Positions 1 through 9,128 are shown, numbered from the stretch's first letter. The stretch: 64,000 nucleotides of DNA from Galbibacter orientalis DSM 19592 (GCF_000260115.1 NZ_JH651380.1:248001-312000), one strand, 5' to 3'. The notes: a model not told the origin generated them from the sequence alone. Program-made: numbers and translations.

Positions 1-627
1 GATTAACCTTTTTAATACAAGCTGAATTTTATTAAGTAATTCAATAAACTGAGTTCTGTCTGCAAATTCAACATCTTCTTCAGCAAAGTCAAGTTCTAAT
101 TCAATTAAAGAGGCAAAGTTTAAGAGCTCCTCCCGAAGCTTTTTAATTTCACTACTAAATCCACCACGCATTTGTTGCATGGCTATTTGGTGACTCGCTT
201 CGTTGTCGGATGCAATTAAATCGGCTACAGCTTCGGCTTGACTCAAATCTAATTTTCCGTTTAAAAAAGCTCTCATGGTAAATTCTCCAGCATCTGCCAT
301 TCTACAGCCATTCCTTAAAAAAAGTTGTAAAATTTCTTGCTGAATAAATGGAGAACCATGGCAGGATATTTCTATAACATTTTCCCCAGTGTAAGAATTA
401 GGTCCCTTAAAAATGGAAACCAAAACTTCATCAAGTATTTTCTGCCCATCTATTATATGTCCTAAGTGTATGGTGTGCGATTTCTGTTCTGATAGTTTCT
501 TTTTTCTGATGGATTTAAAATGAGCATCAGCAATAGAAATAGCTTCTTTTCCAGAAATACGTAGTACAGAAATTGCTCCAGCTCCCGATGGGGTTGCCAA
601 GGCAATAATATTGTCTTGAATATTCAT
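1..627 (-). CDS. mnmE: tRNA uridine-5-carboxymethylaminomethyl modification GTPase MnmE, N-terminal part (cut by window start)
   Basis: This is the first 209 codons of MnmE (TrmE), which with MnmG installs the cmnm5 modification on U34 of certain tRNAs. The translation begins MNIQDNIIALATPSGAGAIS and continues with the formyl-THF-binding N-terminal domain, including the GPNSYTGENVIEISCHG block and the GEFTMRAFLNGKLDLSQAEAV stretch that is highly conserved in TrmE_N. The central GTPase domain and the C-terminal Cys lie beyond the window. The reading frame is open to base 1. The start at 627 is the only ATG fitting the family's N terminus. Its proximity to dnaN is an arrangement I associate with Flavobacteriaceae (from memory). 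Confidence 0.95.
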   Translation of the reverse strand, partial: MNIQDNIIALATPSGAGAISVLRISGKEAISIADAHFKSIRKKKLSEQKSHTIHLGHIIDGQKILDEVLVSIFKGPNSYTGENVIEISCHGSPFIQQEILQLFLRNGCRMADAGEFTMRAFLNGKLDLSQAEAVADLIASDNEASHQIAMQQMRGGFSSEIKKLREELLNFASLIELELDFAEEDVEFADRTQFIELLNKIQLVLKRLI

Positions 628-789
628 ACACAAAAATTTGTGTAAAAATACAAATACTATATGAAGTAATATTGTAAAAAATAACTTATTAATTTGGTTA
701 ACATTGCAAGTTAAATCTTGTTAAAATGGAAGTTTTTGTAGGTGTAATTTGTATCTTTAGGATATAATTTTAAAACCAAAAAAAATACA

Positions 790-1278
790 ATGAAAAATTA
801 TTTGAATTTAGATAAAGATAAAACACAAGATACAGTTAAAGAGTTAAATGTTCTATTAGCAGATTATCATTTATACTATCAAAAGCTTAGAAATTTCCAT
901 TGGAATATCTTTGGGAAAAACTTTTTTGACTTACATGAAAAGTTTGAAGAACTCTATGATGATGCAAAATTGAAAGTAGATGAGATTGCTGAGCGAATTT
1001 TAACTTTAAGACATCAACCAGTAAGTAATTTCTCTGATTATTTAAAGACTTCTAGTATTAAAGAATCTGATAGTGATAAAACTGATATCGAGATGATTGA
1101 AATTTTATTAGAAGACCATGGAATTATTCTAAAACAGATGCGTAAAGTGGTTGAAACAGCAGATAAAGGTGGAGATGAGGGTACTATTGATTTAATTGGC
1201 GCATACATTAGAGAATTGGAGAAAACTTCTTGGATGCTAGACGCTTGGAGAATGAAAACAAACCAAGGATTAAAATAA
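790..1278 (+). CDS. dps: Dps-like ferritin (DNA starvation/stationary-phase protection protein)
   Basis: Protein of 162 residues, the normal Dps length, with the four-helix ferritin-like fold. Dps dodecamers oxidise Fe(II) with hydrogen peroxide and store the iron, protecting DNA. The intersubunit ferroxidase ligands are visible with canonical spacing: His37 (in NFHWNIFG), His49, Asp64 and Glu68 (DEIAERI). The spacings 12, 27 and 31 match those of the Listeria type. There is no Lys-rich N-terminal tail beyond a few lysines, so DNA binding cannot be judged. It lies 25 nt upstream of the mscS-like gene and is probably co-transcribed with it. It diverges from mnmE across about 160 bp. Confidence 0.95.
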   Translation: MKNYLNLDKDKTQDTVKELNVLLADYHLYYQKLRNFHWNIFGKNFFDLHEKFEELYDDAKLKVDEIAERILTLRHQPVSNFSDYLKTSSIKESDSDKTDIEMIEILLEDHGIILKQMRKVVETADKGGDEGTIDLIGAYIRELEKTSWMLDAWRMKTNQGLK

Positions 1279-1303
1279 TTAACACTAATTTTCACGTTAT
1301 TCT

Positions 1304-2242
1304 ATGGAAGAAAGATTAGAAAGTGCGTGGGATAAAATGATAGAACAGTTAGGCTCATGGCTAGATGTAATAGTTGTGAGCCTTCCTAATGTTATACTAG
1401 CAATTATTGTATTTGCAGGTTCGTTTTTTCTCTCACGTTATGTAAACTCTTTAATGTTAAGGCTCCTTGCTAAATCTTCAATGCAAGGAACCGTTAAAAA
1501 AGTTTCTGCTAGATTAATTTCTGTTACCGTTATTTTAGCTGGACTTTTCTTGGCTCTTGGGATACTTAATCTTAATAAAGTGCTTACTTCGCTTTTAGCG
1601 GGAGCAGGGGTAGCTGGTTTGGCAATTGGTTTAGCACTACAAGGAACTATTGCGAATACTTTTTCTGGGATTGTACTTTCGTTTGTTGATTATATTAAAA
1701 TGGGCGATTGGATAGAATGTAATGATTATTCAGGGGAAGTTGTAGATATTGACTTACGTACAGTAACTATCCGTGAAAAGGATAATAATATGGTTTCTAT
1801 ACCTAATAAAATGGTGATTGAAAATCCTCTAAAAAATTATTCAATAACTTCTAAAACTAGAATTTCCGTTTCATGTGGTGTTGCGTATGATTCTGATTTG
1901 GAATTTGTTCAAGAATTAGTGATTAAAACAATATCAGAAAAATTCGATTCTGTTAAGAATAAAGAGGAAGTTATCTTTTTTTATACGGAGTTTGATAATA
2001 GCTCTATAAATTTTGAAACCCGATTTTGGATGAATTCTACCACCGGATTGCAAACAGCTAAAGCTAAAGGAGATGCAATTATAGCAATTAAAAAAGCTTT
2101 TGATGCAAATGGTATTACTATTCCATTTCCAATTAGAACAATTGATTTTTCTAATAAATTAAGTATTAAAAACCAGAAAAATTCTAATGAGGAAGACTCT
2201 CAGGAAGGTATTGTAAGTGAAGAAAAATACGGAAAGGAGTAA
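1304..2242 (+). CDS. Small-conductance mechanosensitive channel (MscS family)
   Basis: A 312-residue inner-membrane channel that opens under membrane tension and releases solutes on hypo-osmotic shock. Two hydrophobic helices are visible near residues 20-45 and 68-95. They are followed by the Gly/Ala-rich pore helix TM3 (LLAGAGVAGLAIGLALQG) and the conserved SGIVL segment leading to the cytoplasmic beta domain (GDWIECNDYSGEVVDIDLR). Length and order match minimal MscS (E. coli 286 residues), with about 25 extra acidic and polar residues at the C terminus. It follows dps by 25 nt. Whether the shared transcription has a stress logic is inference. Confidence 0.93.
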   Translation: MEERLESAWDKMIEQLGSWLDVIVVSLPNVILAIIVFAGSFFLSRYVNSLMLRLLAKSSMQGTVKKVSARLISVTVILAGLFLALGILNLNKVLTSLLAGAGVAGLAIGLALQGTIANTFSGIVLSFVDYIKMGDWIECNDYSGEVVDIDLRTVTIREKDNNMVSIPNKMVIENPLKNYSITSKTRISVSCGVAYDSDLEFVQELVIKTISEKFDSVKNKEEVIFFYTEFDNSSINFETRFWMNSTTGLQTAKAKGDAIIAIKKAFDANGITIPFPIRTIDFSNKLSIKNQKNSNEEDSQEGIVSEEKYGKE

Positions 2243-2360
2243 ACCGTGTTAGTGTACATTTTTGAGTGTTTAAATAATAAATCTTAATTATTGAGTAATA
2301 TTTTGTAACATTTTTTATTTCTGTTCGTCTTTTAAATATAAACCATCAATCATAATTAAA

Positions 2361-2702
2361 ATGCAACGAACAGACAATCAATTATTAGTAGCCGCACACT
2401 TGAGTCAGTTATTAGATTATATAACTGGATTTGGCGGACTTATTGTACCATTAGTTTTATGGCTCTGTAATAAGGAAAGTGTAATGAATATGGACAATCA
2501 TGGAAAGTCTATTATCAATTTTCAATTAAGTATTATTATTTACTCTTTGGTAAGTATTCCGTTGATTTTCTTTTTCGGATTAGGAATTTTAACCTTAATT
2601 GCGGTCGGAATTATTGCTTTTGTATTCCCTATTGTAAATGCAATTAAAGTAAATAATGGAGAAGAGGTATACTATCCTTTTAGTTTACAAATTATAAAAT
2701 AG
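2361..2702 (+). CDS. DUF4870 (Tic20-like) small membrane protein
   Basis: A 113-residue protein with two or three predicted transmembrane helices. It carries the signature of the DUF4870/Tic20-like family: LAAHLSQL-type N terminus, a PLVLWL segment, then DNHGKSIINFQLS before the second helix. The biochemical role is unknown. Family members are common short membrane proteins in Bacteroidota and Firmicutes. It sits 118 nt downstream of the mscS-like gene and just before a hairpin shared with the convergent dnaN gene. The AT-rich 2243-2360 gap may hold its own promoter, but I could not define one. Confidence 0.82.
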   Translation: MQRTDNQLLVAAHLSQLLDYITGFGGLIVPLVLWLCNKESVMNMDNHGKSIINFQLSIIIYSLVSIPLIFFFGLGILTLIAVGIIAFVFPIVNAIKVNNGEEVYYPFSLQIIK

Positions 2703-2725
2703 GATCGTAGCTTTTTAAAATATAA

Positions 2726-2765
2726 AAACCCCGTTATAAATTAACACACAATTTAAACGGGGTTT
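2726..2765 (-). terminator. Hairpin terminator of dnaN, possibly bidirectional
   Basis: Perfect 10-bp inverted repeat AAACCCCGTT (2726-2735) / AACGGGGTTT (2756-2765) with a 20-nt AT-rich loop. Read leftward the stem ends in a run of T interrupted by two A, as expected for an intrinsic terminator of dnaN. Read rightward the T stretch is short. It lies between convergent genes. Confidence 0.75.
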
Positions 2766-2794
2766 ATTAAATATAATTAGTTAGTGTTTGTTTA

Positions 2795-3913
2795 CTAGTT
2801 ATTCAACATAACAGGCATTACCAGCATTGTTACATGCTCTCCTTCATCTAAACCATCAATAGGAGTTAAAATACCTGCTCTATTTGGTAAACTCATTTCC
2901 AAAGATACATTATCTGAAGTTAAGTTATTTAGCATTTCATTTAGAAATCTAGAATTAAACCCAATTTCCATATCATCTCCTTGGTAATCGCACGTTAAAC
3001 GTTCTTCTGCTTTGTTGCTATAATCTACATCTTCTGCAGAGATATTTAATTCAGCTCCAGCAATTTTTAAACGTATTTGATGTGTTGTTTTGTTTGAGAA
3101 AATAGAAACCCTTCTTACAGAACCAAAAAATTGTGAACGGTCTATAGTAAGTTTATTTGGGTTTTCTTTTGGAATTACAGCTTCGTAATTAGGATATTTA
3201 CCGTCAATAAGTCTACAAACTAATTCGATATTATCAAAAGTAAATTTAGCATTACTCTCATTATAATCAATCGTAACATCACTCTCACTACCAGCTAAAA
3301 TCCCTTTTAAAAGATTTAAAGGTTTTTTTGGCATGATAAATTCTGCAACCTGAGAAGCAGTAACATCATGACGTTGATATTTTACTAATTTATGAGCGTC
3401 TGTAGCAACAAATGTTAAGTTTTCTGGAGAAAACTGGAAAAATACTCCGCTCATTACAGGGCGTAAATCATCATTTCCAGAAGCAAAAATAGTCTTGCTA
3501 ATTGCTGTTGCTAAAATATCTCCTAAAATGGTGGTAGAACTGGCGTCTGCTAACTCTACAGAATTAGGAAATTCAGCACCATCCGCATATGCCAACGCAT
3601 ATTTACCATGATTGGAGCTTATTTCTATGGTATTATTGTTCTCAACCACAAAAGTAAGTGGTTGCTCTGGAAAGGTTTTTAAGGTGTCCAACAATAATTT
3701 TGCTGGTACAGCAATACTTCCTTCAGAATCTGAATCTACTTCTAGCACCGAACTCATTGTTGTTTCCAAATCTGAAGCCGATACTGTAAGTTGGTTTTGA
3801 TTTAATTCAAATAAAAAATTATCGAGTATTGGTAATGTGTTGCTGTTGTTGATTACACCTCCTAATACTTGAAGTTGTTTTAATAAATATGAACTTGATA
3901 CTATAAATTTCAT
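2795..3913 (-). CDS. dnaN: DNA polymerase III sliding clamp, beta subunit
   Basis: A 372-residue protein of normal length, starting MKFIVSSSYLLKQLQVLGGV, with three successive clamp domains of about 120 residues. Recognisable blocks are NTLPILDNFLFEL, the FASGNDDLRPVMSGVFF block and the end LVMPVML. Dimers encircle DNA and tether polymerase and repair proteins. It is the last gene of a leftward run behind gldG (72 nt gap) and ends at the hairpin at 2726-2765. dnaN is separated from dnaA here and sits next to gliding genes, an order I associate with Flavobacteriaceae. Confidence 0.97.
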   Translation of the reverse strand: MKFIVSSSYLLKQLQVLGGVINNSNTLPILDNFLFELNQNQLTVSASDLETTMSSVLEVDSDSEGSIAVPAKLLLDTLKTFPEQPLTFVVENNNTIEISSNHGKYALAYADGAEFPNSVELADASSTTILGDILATAISKTIFASGNDDLRPVMSGVFFQFSPENLTFVATDAHKLVKYQRHDVTASQVAEFIMPKKPLNLLKGILAGSESDVTIDYNESNAKFTFDNIELVCRLIDGKYPNYEAVIPKENPNKLTIDRSQFFGSVRRVSIFSNKTTHQIRLKIAGAELNISAEDVDYSNKAEERLTCDYQGDDMEIGFNSRFLNEMLNNLTSDNVSLEMSLPNRAGILTPIDGLDEGEHVTMLVMPVMLNN

Positions 3914-3985
3914 TGAATTCTCAGTTTTCTAACACTTACAAAGATATCTTAATTGATTTTTTTACAGAAAATAACTTATCAACAT

Positions 3986-5650
3986 TTAAACTGTGTATTT
4001 TTTCTTTTTGAAGTAATTAAATAACATGCCAAAAAGAACTATTAAAACTATGGGAAGTCCAATATTTATAAGCTTCCACGTTGTTTTTTGTTGATACACT
4101 TTTTCCTTGTTTAAAAATGATAAGGCAATCTCTTTGGAACGAATGTTTATAAGTCCATCTTCATCCAAAAGGTAATTAACGCTATTTATTAAGAAATCTT
4201 TATTTCCATAAACCTGTTTGGTCCACTTATCAACACCATTAATTAATGGCTTTTTATTAACATAATTGTAGTTTACAATATCTCCATCGGAGATAACAAT
4301 CATTTTATTTTTAGATCCTACATTCTCTTTATTTCCGTCAATTTTAAATGGTTTAATTCTATTTTTAAATGCTGAAGTAAAGTTTCCTTCCAATAGAACT
4401 CCTAAAGTTTTATTTCCGTCATTAAAAGTAGCAATGTCCTGCTGTGTATCAAACTCGTCTAAGCTATAGGCTCTAGGAACTCCAACTTCTTTAGACTGTG
4501 GGGAACTTTGTAATAAAATAGTTTTATCTATGGCATTTGGAAGTGTATCAATACCATTGGCAAATTCTAATTTTACTACATTAACGCCTTTGTTTATTGG
4601 GTGATTATTGGTTGGTGAAACCATAGGCGAGTAAAACCAATTGATAGGAATTTCCCCATTTTGGTCGGTAACGGTAACGGGTGAGGAGATTAAATCCTGG
4701 ATCAGGGTTTTATTAATTCTCACCCCATATCGGAACAGTATATCGTCAAGATTTAAATCTTGGGGATATGCAAAAGATGAAAAATTTTCGTTTTGAAGGC
4801 TATCTAGATCGGCCACCACTTCGTCTACCATCCAAAGGGTTTTTCCTCCATTCATTACGAATTGATCCAAAATATATTTTTCATTTTCAGAAAATCTCTC
4901 TGTTGGTTTAGCAATAATAGTAGCGTCAAAACGATTTAGATTTTCTAGTACTTGCTTCGGATTGTTTTTAAGGGAATCTAAATTAAATTCTCCTAGTTGG
5001 TAGTAATTACGAAGATTAATTAGAAAATCAATTAAATATTTATCTTGAATTTCTCCATTCCCTTTTAAGATTGCAATTTTCTTTTTTTCGGTAATGGTAA
5101 GCTGTTTGAAAGCATCTGCAAAAGCGTATTCTAATTGCTGTACCGAATTATTAATTCGTTGCTCACTATTAGAACCTAAAGTATTTTGTAATAGCGAAAC
5201 TTTAACGGTTTTCTCCCCCATATTTACCAAAGCCCAAGGAAAAACTACTTCTCGAGACATGCTATTTCCTTCTTCAACAGTTACAGAAGCAGGGGTGAGG
5301 CCTAGTTCTTGTAATGATTGTATATTTTGTTGCTTTGAATTGTTGTTATCTAATGGGTTTATATAATTGACTCTAATTTTATTATTTACAGTCGTAAACT
5401 CTTCTAGTAGTTGTTTTGTTTCGGTTTGTAAACGTTTAAATTCTGAAGGGAGATTTCCAGAGAGTAAAACATCAATTATAATAACTTGATTTGCTGTTTC
5501 TACAGTATTTTTTGAAGCTTCCGAAAGTGTATATCTTTTATTTTTTGTAAGATCGAACCTCCATACTAAAAAAGAGCTTAAAAAATTAATTCCAATAAGG
5601 ATTAGAATTAATAGGGCAATCTTTGTAGCGTTATTTTTAATAGTTTTCAA
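3986..5650 (-). CDS. gldG: Gliding motility-associated ABC transporter auxiliary protein GldG
   Basis: A 554-residue protein with an N-terminal transmembrane anchor (residues about 10-32, ending SFLVWRFDLTKNKRYTLSE), a long extracytoplasmic Gld_G-type ABC domain, and a C-terminal membrane helix (IGLPIVLIVLFGMLFNYF) before a KKKK tail. In Flavobacterium johnsoniae GldA, GldF and GldG form an ABC transporter needed for gliding and linked to the type IX secretion machinery. The start codon lies 1 nt after the gldF stop codon, so the two are translated as a unit. The ATPase gene gldA is not in the window. Confidence 0.95.
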   Translation of the reverse strand: MKTIKNNATKIALLILILIGINFLSSFLVWRFDLTKNKRYTLSEASKNTVETANQVIIIDVLLSGNLPSEFKRLQTETKQLLEEFTTVNNKIRVNYINPLDNNNSKQQNIQSLQELGLTPASVTVEEGNSMSREVVFPWALVNMGEKTVKVSLLQNTLGSNSEQRINNSVQQLEYAFADAFKQLTITEKKKIAILKGNGEIQDKYLIDFLINLRNYYQLGEFNLDSLKNNPKQVLENLNRFDATIIAKPTERFSENEKYILDQFVMNGGKTLWMVDEVVADLDSLQNENFSSFAYPQDLNLDDILFRYGVRINKTLIQDLISSPVTVTDQNGEIPINWFYSPMVSPTNNHPINKGVNVVKLEFANGIDTLPNAIDKTILLQSSPQSKEVGVPRAYSLDEFDTQQDIATFNDGNKTLGVLLEGNFTSAFKNRIKPFKIDGNKENVGSKNKMIVISDGDIVNYNYVNKKPLINGVDKWTKQVYGNKDFLINSVNYLLDEDGLINIRSKEIALSFLNKEKVYQQKTTWKLINIGLPIVLIVLFGMLFNYFKKKKYTV

Positions 5651-5651
5651 G

Positions 5652-6350
5652 TTACTTTAATTTAAAAATGGTTACTACTAAAAAGAAAACTGTAATACTT
5701 ATAAAGTAAATAATATCTCGAACGTCTATTACACCGCGACTAATACTATCAAAATGGTATTTTAAGCTGAAAGTTTCTATAAATGAGCTCTTTTCAATCC
5801 CTGAAAAGCCATAATACATAATAAAACAGAGAAAAACAGCAGCAATAAAAGCTATGATTTGATTGTCTGTAAGAGAAGAGGTAAAAACACCAATAGCTGT
5901 ATAGCTAGATACCAAAAATAGGAGTCCAAAATAAGAACCTATAATACTTCCTAAATCTATATTTCCTACTGGATTGGAAAGTTGCCAAATGGTATACACA
6001 TATAGTAATGTAGGGATTAAGGCGATAAAAATCAGTAAAAAAGTCCCTAAAAACTTCCCTGAAACAATTTGTGTTTTGCTAATTGGACTGGTAAGTAGTA
6101 ATTCTAAAGTTCCTGTTTTTTTCTCTTCGGAAAAACACTTCATAGTTACCGCCGGAATTAAAAATATAAGAACCCAAGGTGCTAATTGAAAAAAGGGATT
6201 CATATCTGCAAATCCGCTTTCAAAAATATTTAAATCCCCTTGAAATACCCATAAAAATAAGCCGTTAAGAACTAAAAATAACCCAATAACCAAATAGGCA
6301 ATGGGGGAGGAAAAAAAACTACTTATTTCTCTTTTTATAATTGCTGTCAC
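5652..6350 (-). CDS. gldF: Gliding motility-associated ABC transporter permease GldF
   Basis: A 232-residue membrane protein with six hydrophobic segments, close to the usual length of GldF (about 240). It has the ABC-2 permease pattern: IKREISSFFSSPIAYLV at the N terminus and FSEEKKTGTLELLLTSPIS, the cytoplasmic loop motif of the ABC-2 family. It partners with GldG (next gene, 1 nt apart) and the unlinked ATPase GldA. A 187-bp low-complexity spacer separates it from the upstream SAM hydrolase gene. Confidence 0.95.
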   Translation of the reverse strand: MTAIIKREISSFFSSPIAYLVIGLFLVLNGLFLWVFQGDLNIFESGFADMNPFFQLAPWVLIFLIPAVTMKCFSEEKKTGTLELLLTSPISKTQIVSGKFLGTFLLIFIALIPTLLYVYTIWQLSNPVGNIDLGSIIGSYFGLLFLVSSYTAIGVFTSSLTDNQIIAFIAAVFLCFIMYYGFSGIEKSSFIETFSLKYHFDSISRGVIDVRDIIYFISITVFFLVVTIFKLK

Positions 6351-6537
6351 TTAGTTAGTTTATAGTTTATAGTTAAAAAGTTAAAGGTTGAAAGTTGATA
6401 GTTAATGGTTTATATTTTTTGGTTGAAAGCTTTTTATGTTAAAAACCTAAGAGTGATCTAGTTAAAATGTTAAATTGTTTTGTGAGTTTTTCATGCTCAA
6501 TACTTTTTTCAAAATTCAAAATTCAAAATTCGCTCCC
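6351..6537 (-). repeat. Low-complexity spacer with short degenerate tandem repeats
   Basis: Non-coding gap between the SAM hydrolase gene and gldF. It holds degenerate repeats of the AGTTTATAGTTAAAAAGTTAAAGGTTGAAAG type (about 6358-6410) and three tandem copies of the 8-mer CAAAATTC near 6510-6533. The same AGTTAAAAAGTTA word recurs near 16497, 18917 and, in a weaker form, 30252. Confidence 0.6.
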
Positions 6538-7368
6538 TTAATTCTTAAAATTTACCGTAATCGTATCTCTATAAGAAAGGCCTAAAAGCGTAGAAGCTCC
6601 TCCAACGGTATCTAAGTTGCTTCTATAAATGGCAATCTCTATTAGTCCTGCTGAATTAAAAATAGCCAATTTCTCACCATCTTTATTGGTTACGTTTTCT
6701 GCATCAAAGTTAATACTATCACTGTATTTAAAATAAATATTTGTGAATTTATGATTCCTTGCCCATAGTTCAAAATTACGTCCCCTTTTATAGCGTTCAA
6801 AAGTTTGCTTTGAAATATTGGTAATTATATTTCCGTAATTGTCAACATAAATTACAGTTCCCGTAATCTGGTTTTCTTCATTGTTAATAATTGGCGATAA
6901 ACCTTTCAACATTTTCAATTCACCTATCGATTTTCCAATTACTTCCAAAGTACCACCTCTTGAAATATGTCCTGCAACCTTTACAAAAACATCTAAAACG
7001 GGGAACACACTCTCAATACGGTCGTGAATATTAATTTCGACCATCTTTTCAGGGTTTATTTCCTTAGCTAAAAAAGAAAGGATTCCGTTGTCTGCACCAA
7101 TAAAATAATGTCCATCTATTTTTACAGCTACATGTTTGTTTATTGGAGTTAATTCAGAATCTACCCCAATAATATGTATAGTTCCTTCTGGAAATGTTTT
7201 GTAGGCATTTTTTAAGATATAAGAAGCCTCCACGATGTTAAAAGGACTTACTAAATGTGAGATATCAACAATGGTAGCACCTTCTATTTCACTGAGTATA
7301 AATCCCTTTATAGCGCCTACAAAGTGGTCTCGCACACCAAAATCTGTAGTTAAAGTTATTATAGCCAT
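6538..7368 (-). CDS. S-adenosyl-L-methionine hydrolase (adenosine-forming), SAM hydroxide adenosyltransferase family
   Basis: A 276-residue member of the former DUF62 family, which splits SAM with water into adenosine and L-methionine. The N-terminal motif TLTTDFGVRDHFVGAIKG carries the conserved Asp that binds the ribose in this fold. GVDSELTPINKH and FIGADNGILSF follow at the expected spacing, and GTVIYVDNYGNIITNI opens the C-terminal barrel. The family also contains fluorinase and chlorinase, but these are rare and the context is core genes, so the hydrolase reading is preferred. It heads the leftward run toward gldF, gldG and dnaN. Confidence 0.9.
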   Translation of the reverse strand: MAIITLTTDFGVRDHFVGAIKGFILSEIEGATIVDISHLVSPFNIVEASYILKNAYKTFPEGTIHIIGVDSELTPINKHVAVKIDGHYFIGADNGILSFLAKEINPEKMVEINIHDRIESVFPVLDVFVKVAGHISRGGTLEVIGKSIGELKMLKGLSPIINNEENQITGTVIYVDNYGNIITNISKQTFERYKRGRNFELWARNHKFTNIYFKYSDSINFDAENVTNKDGEKLAIFNSAGLIEIAIYRSNLDTVGGASTLLGLSYRDTITVNFKN

Positions 7369-7556
7369 TTATTGAAATGTTGATATTTTTTTAATTTAAG
7401 AAAGTGTTTTTTTGCTTAAGTTTGTTAGAAATGGTAACAAACTTAGGTTTGGATAAATGTTTAGCACAAACCTACTAAAAAGTAATAGATTTTCCATTTT
7501 TATACGTATTTTTTATACGAATACTTTTAGATGAATACTCACTTAAAAATTGGCTT

Positions 7557-8513
7557 TTGAACGAACTTATCATCGAACTCACAGAAATTAATCCAAAAGA
7601 CTTTTTTGGACCAAACAATGTTAACATTGACTTATTAAAGAAGTATTATCCGAAGCTGAAATTAGTAGCTCGCGGAAATAAAATAAAGGCCTATGGCGAT
7701 GAAGAATTGTTAGAGGAATTTGATAAGCGACTAGATATGTTGGTCACGCATTTTGGTAAGTATAATAAGCTAGATGAAAATACCATTGAGCGAATTCTAA
7801 CTAGTGAAGGTGGGCAAGAAGAAATAGATGCTAAAATCCATGGCGAAATTTTATTGCATGGTGCTAACGGAAGACTTATAAAAGCGCAAACAGCCAACCA
7901 GCAACGCTTAGTTGAGTTGATGCGTAAAAATGATATGGTTTTTGCTATAGGTCCTGCTGGAACTGGAAAAACATATACAGGGGTTGCGCTGGCTGTAAAA
8001 GCATTAAAAGAAAAGCAAGTACGCCGAATTATATTAACACGCCCAGCTGTAGAAGCAGGGGAGAGTCTTGGGTTTTTGCCAGGAGATTTAAAAGAAAAAT
8101 TGGATCCATATATGCAGCCTCTTTATGATGCATTACGAGATATGATTCCTGCTGAAAAACTTGCTAATTATATAGAAACAGGAGTAATACAAATTGCTCC
8201 GATGGCTTTTATGCGTGGACGTACATTGGATAATGCTTTTGTTATTTTAGATGAAGCACAGAATACGAGTCATGCACAAATGAAAATGTTTCTTACCAGA
8301 ATGGGGAAAAATGCTAAGTTTATTATTACTGGAGACCCAGGACAAATAGATTTACCTCGTAGAATTACTTCGGGACTTAAAGAAGCTATTTTGGTGTTAA
8401 AAGACGTGCAAGGAATTGGAATTTTATACTTAGATGATAAAGATGTAATTCGCCACCGTTTGGTAAAAGATATTATTGCATCTTATAAAACCATTGAACA
8501 TAATAATGCTTAA
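7557..8513 (+). CDS. PhoH family ATPase (PhoH-like NTPase)
   Basis: A 318-residue protein with the PhoH domain over roughly residues 105-315. Walker A is GPAGTGKT at 132-139 and the Walker B region is FVILDEAQN, followed by ITGDPGQIDLPR. The family consists of RNA-binding or helicase-like ATPases implicated in RNA metabolism. The start is TTG at 7557; no in-frame ATG precedes it, and the protein start NELIIELTEI matches flavobacterial homologues as I remember them. A nine-codon ATG ORF (7531-7560) ends in a TGA that overlaps this TTG, which could couple translation. It diverges from the SAM hydrolase gene across 188 bp. Confidence 0.93.
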   Translation: MNELIIELTEINPKDFFGPNNVNIDLLKKYYPKLKLVARGNKIKAYGDEELLEEFDKRLDMLVTHFGKYNKLDENTIERILTSEGGQEEIDAKIHGEILLHGANGRLIKAQTANQQRLVELMRKNDMVFAIGPAGTGKTYTGVALAVKALKEKQVRRIILTRPAVEAGESLGFLPGDLKEKLDPYMQPLYDALRDMIPAEKLANYIETGVIQIAPMAFMRGRTLDNAFVILDEAQNTSHAQMKMFLTRMGKNAKFIITGDPGQIDLPRRITSGLKEAILVLKDVQGIGILYLDDKDVIRHRLVKDIIASYKTIEHNNA

Positions 8514-8540
8514 TAAGCAAGCCTAAAAAGACATTTGAAT

Positions 8541-8660
8541 CCCTCATTAAGGGTTTTATTCCTAGAGCCTGTCTTGAGTTTACCCAAGGGCTCTACGTCT
8601 AAATGGATTAAATTATTTTTCTTTGAATATCTCGTAGGCTTGCTTCGAGGTAGTTGATTA
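8541..8660 (+). repeat. Intergenic palindromic repeat, copy 1
   Basis: Member of the window's REP-like family. It has a 5' palindrome CCCTCATTAAGGG (8541-8553) followed by TTTTATTCC, a central inverted repeat AGAGCC/GGCTCT (8564-8594), the word AAATGGATTAAATTATT, and a 3' palindrome ATCTCG...CGAGGTAGTTGATTA (8630-8660). It lies between convergent phoH and the GNAT gene, where its hairpins could also end transcription. Confidence 0.75.
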
Positions 8661-8675
8661 GAAAATTTTAGTTTC

Positions 8676-9128
8676 CTATTCAAATGTTTTTTCCATTACA
8701 GGTAGTAATCTTCCTATAATATTACTCTTTTTATAATTGGTTACTTTAAAACCAAATTTGGCGTAAAATTTTTCAGCATTTGGGTCGGCAATTAAAAATA
8801 CTTTGTGATATTTTAGTTCTTTTACTTTTGCTAAAAAATGATTCATTAATACTGCACCATAACCACTTCCAATATGTTTTTGAGAAACAAAAAAGAAATC
8901 TAATTCAATAGTGTCCTTACTTCGTATAATAAAAGCAAAAAAGCCAACAAGCTTATCAGAAGCTATAAGTTTGTATACATAATTCTTTTGTAGATACTCC
9001 GAAGTGATAGTAAGCTCTGGAATCCATTTTTTTATTTCAACTTCAGAATAGCCCCAATGAGATTTGGAAGCAATAGTTATTTCTGTGAGTAACTTATTGT
9101 CGTTAATAGCAGCTTTAACTAAATTCAT
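8676..9128 (-). CDS. GNAT family N-acetyltransferase
   Basis: A 150-residue single-domain GNAT protein. The acetyl-CoA-binding motif A is seen around FFVSQKHIGSGYGAVLMNHFL (the Q-x-x-G-x-G/A loop), followed by the helix and strand KVFLIADPNAEKFYAKFGFKV, the typical motif B ending in YxKxGF. The substrate cannot be predicted. It lies 62 nt downstream of the Gfo/Idh/MocA gene on the same strand and may be the last gene of that operon. Confidence 0.85.
   Translation of the reverse strand: MNLVKAAINDNKLLTEITIASKSHWGYSEVEIKKWIPELTITSEYLQKNYVYKLIASDKLVGFFAFIIRSKDTIELDFFFVSQKHIGSGYGAVLMNHFLAKVKELKYHKVFLIADPNAEKFYAKFGFKVTNYKKSNIIGRLLPVMEKTFE

Noticed and set aside
6538-7368. Fluorinase or chlorinase instead of SAM hydrolase
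   Set aside because: Same fold, but the context is core genes and no halometabolite genes are near; no halogenase-specific insertion could be recognised.
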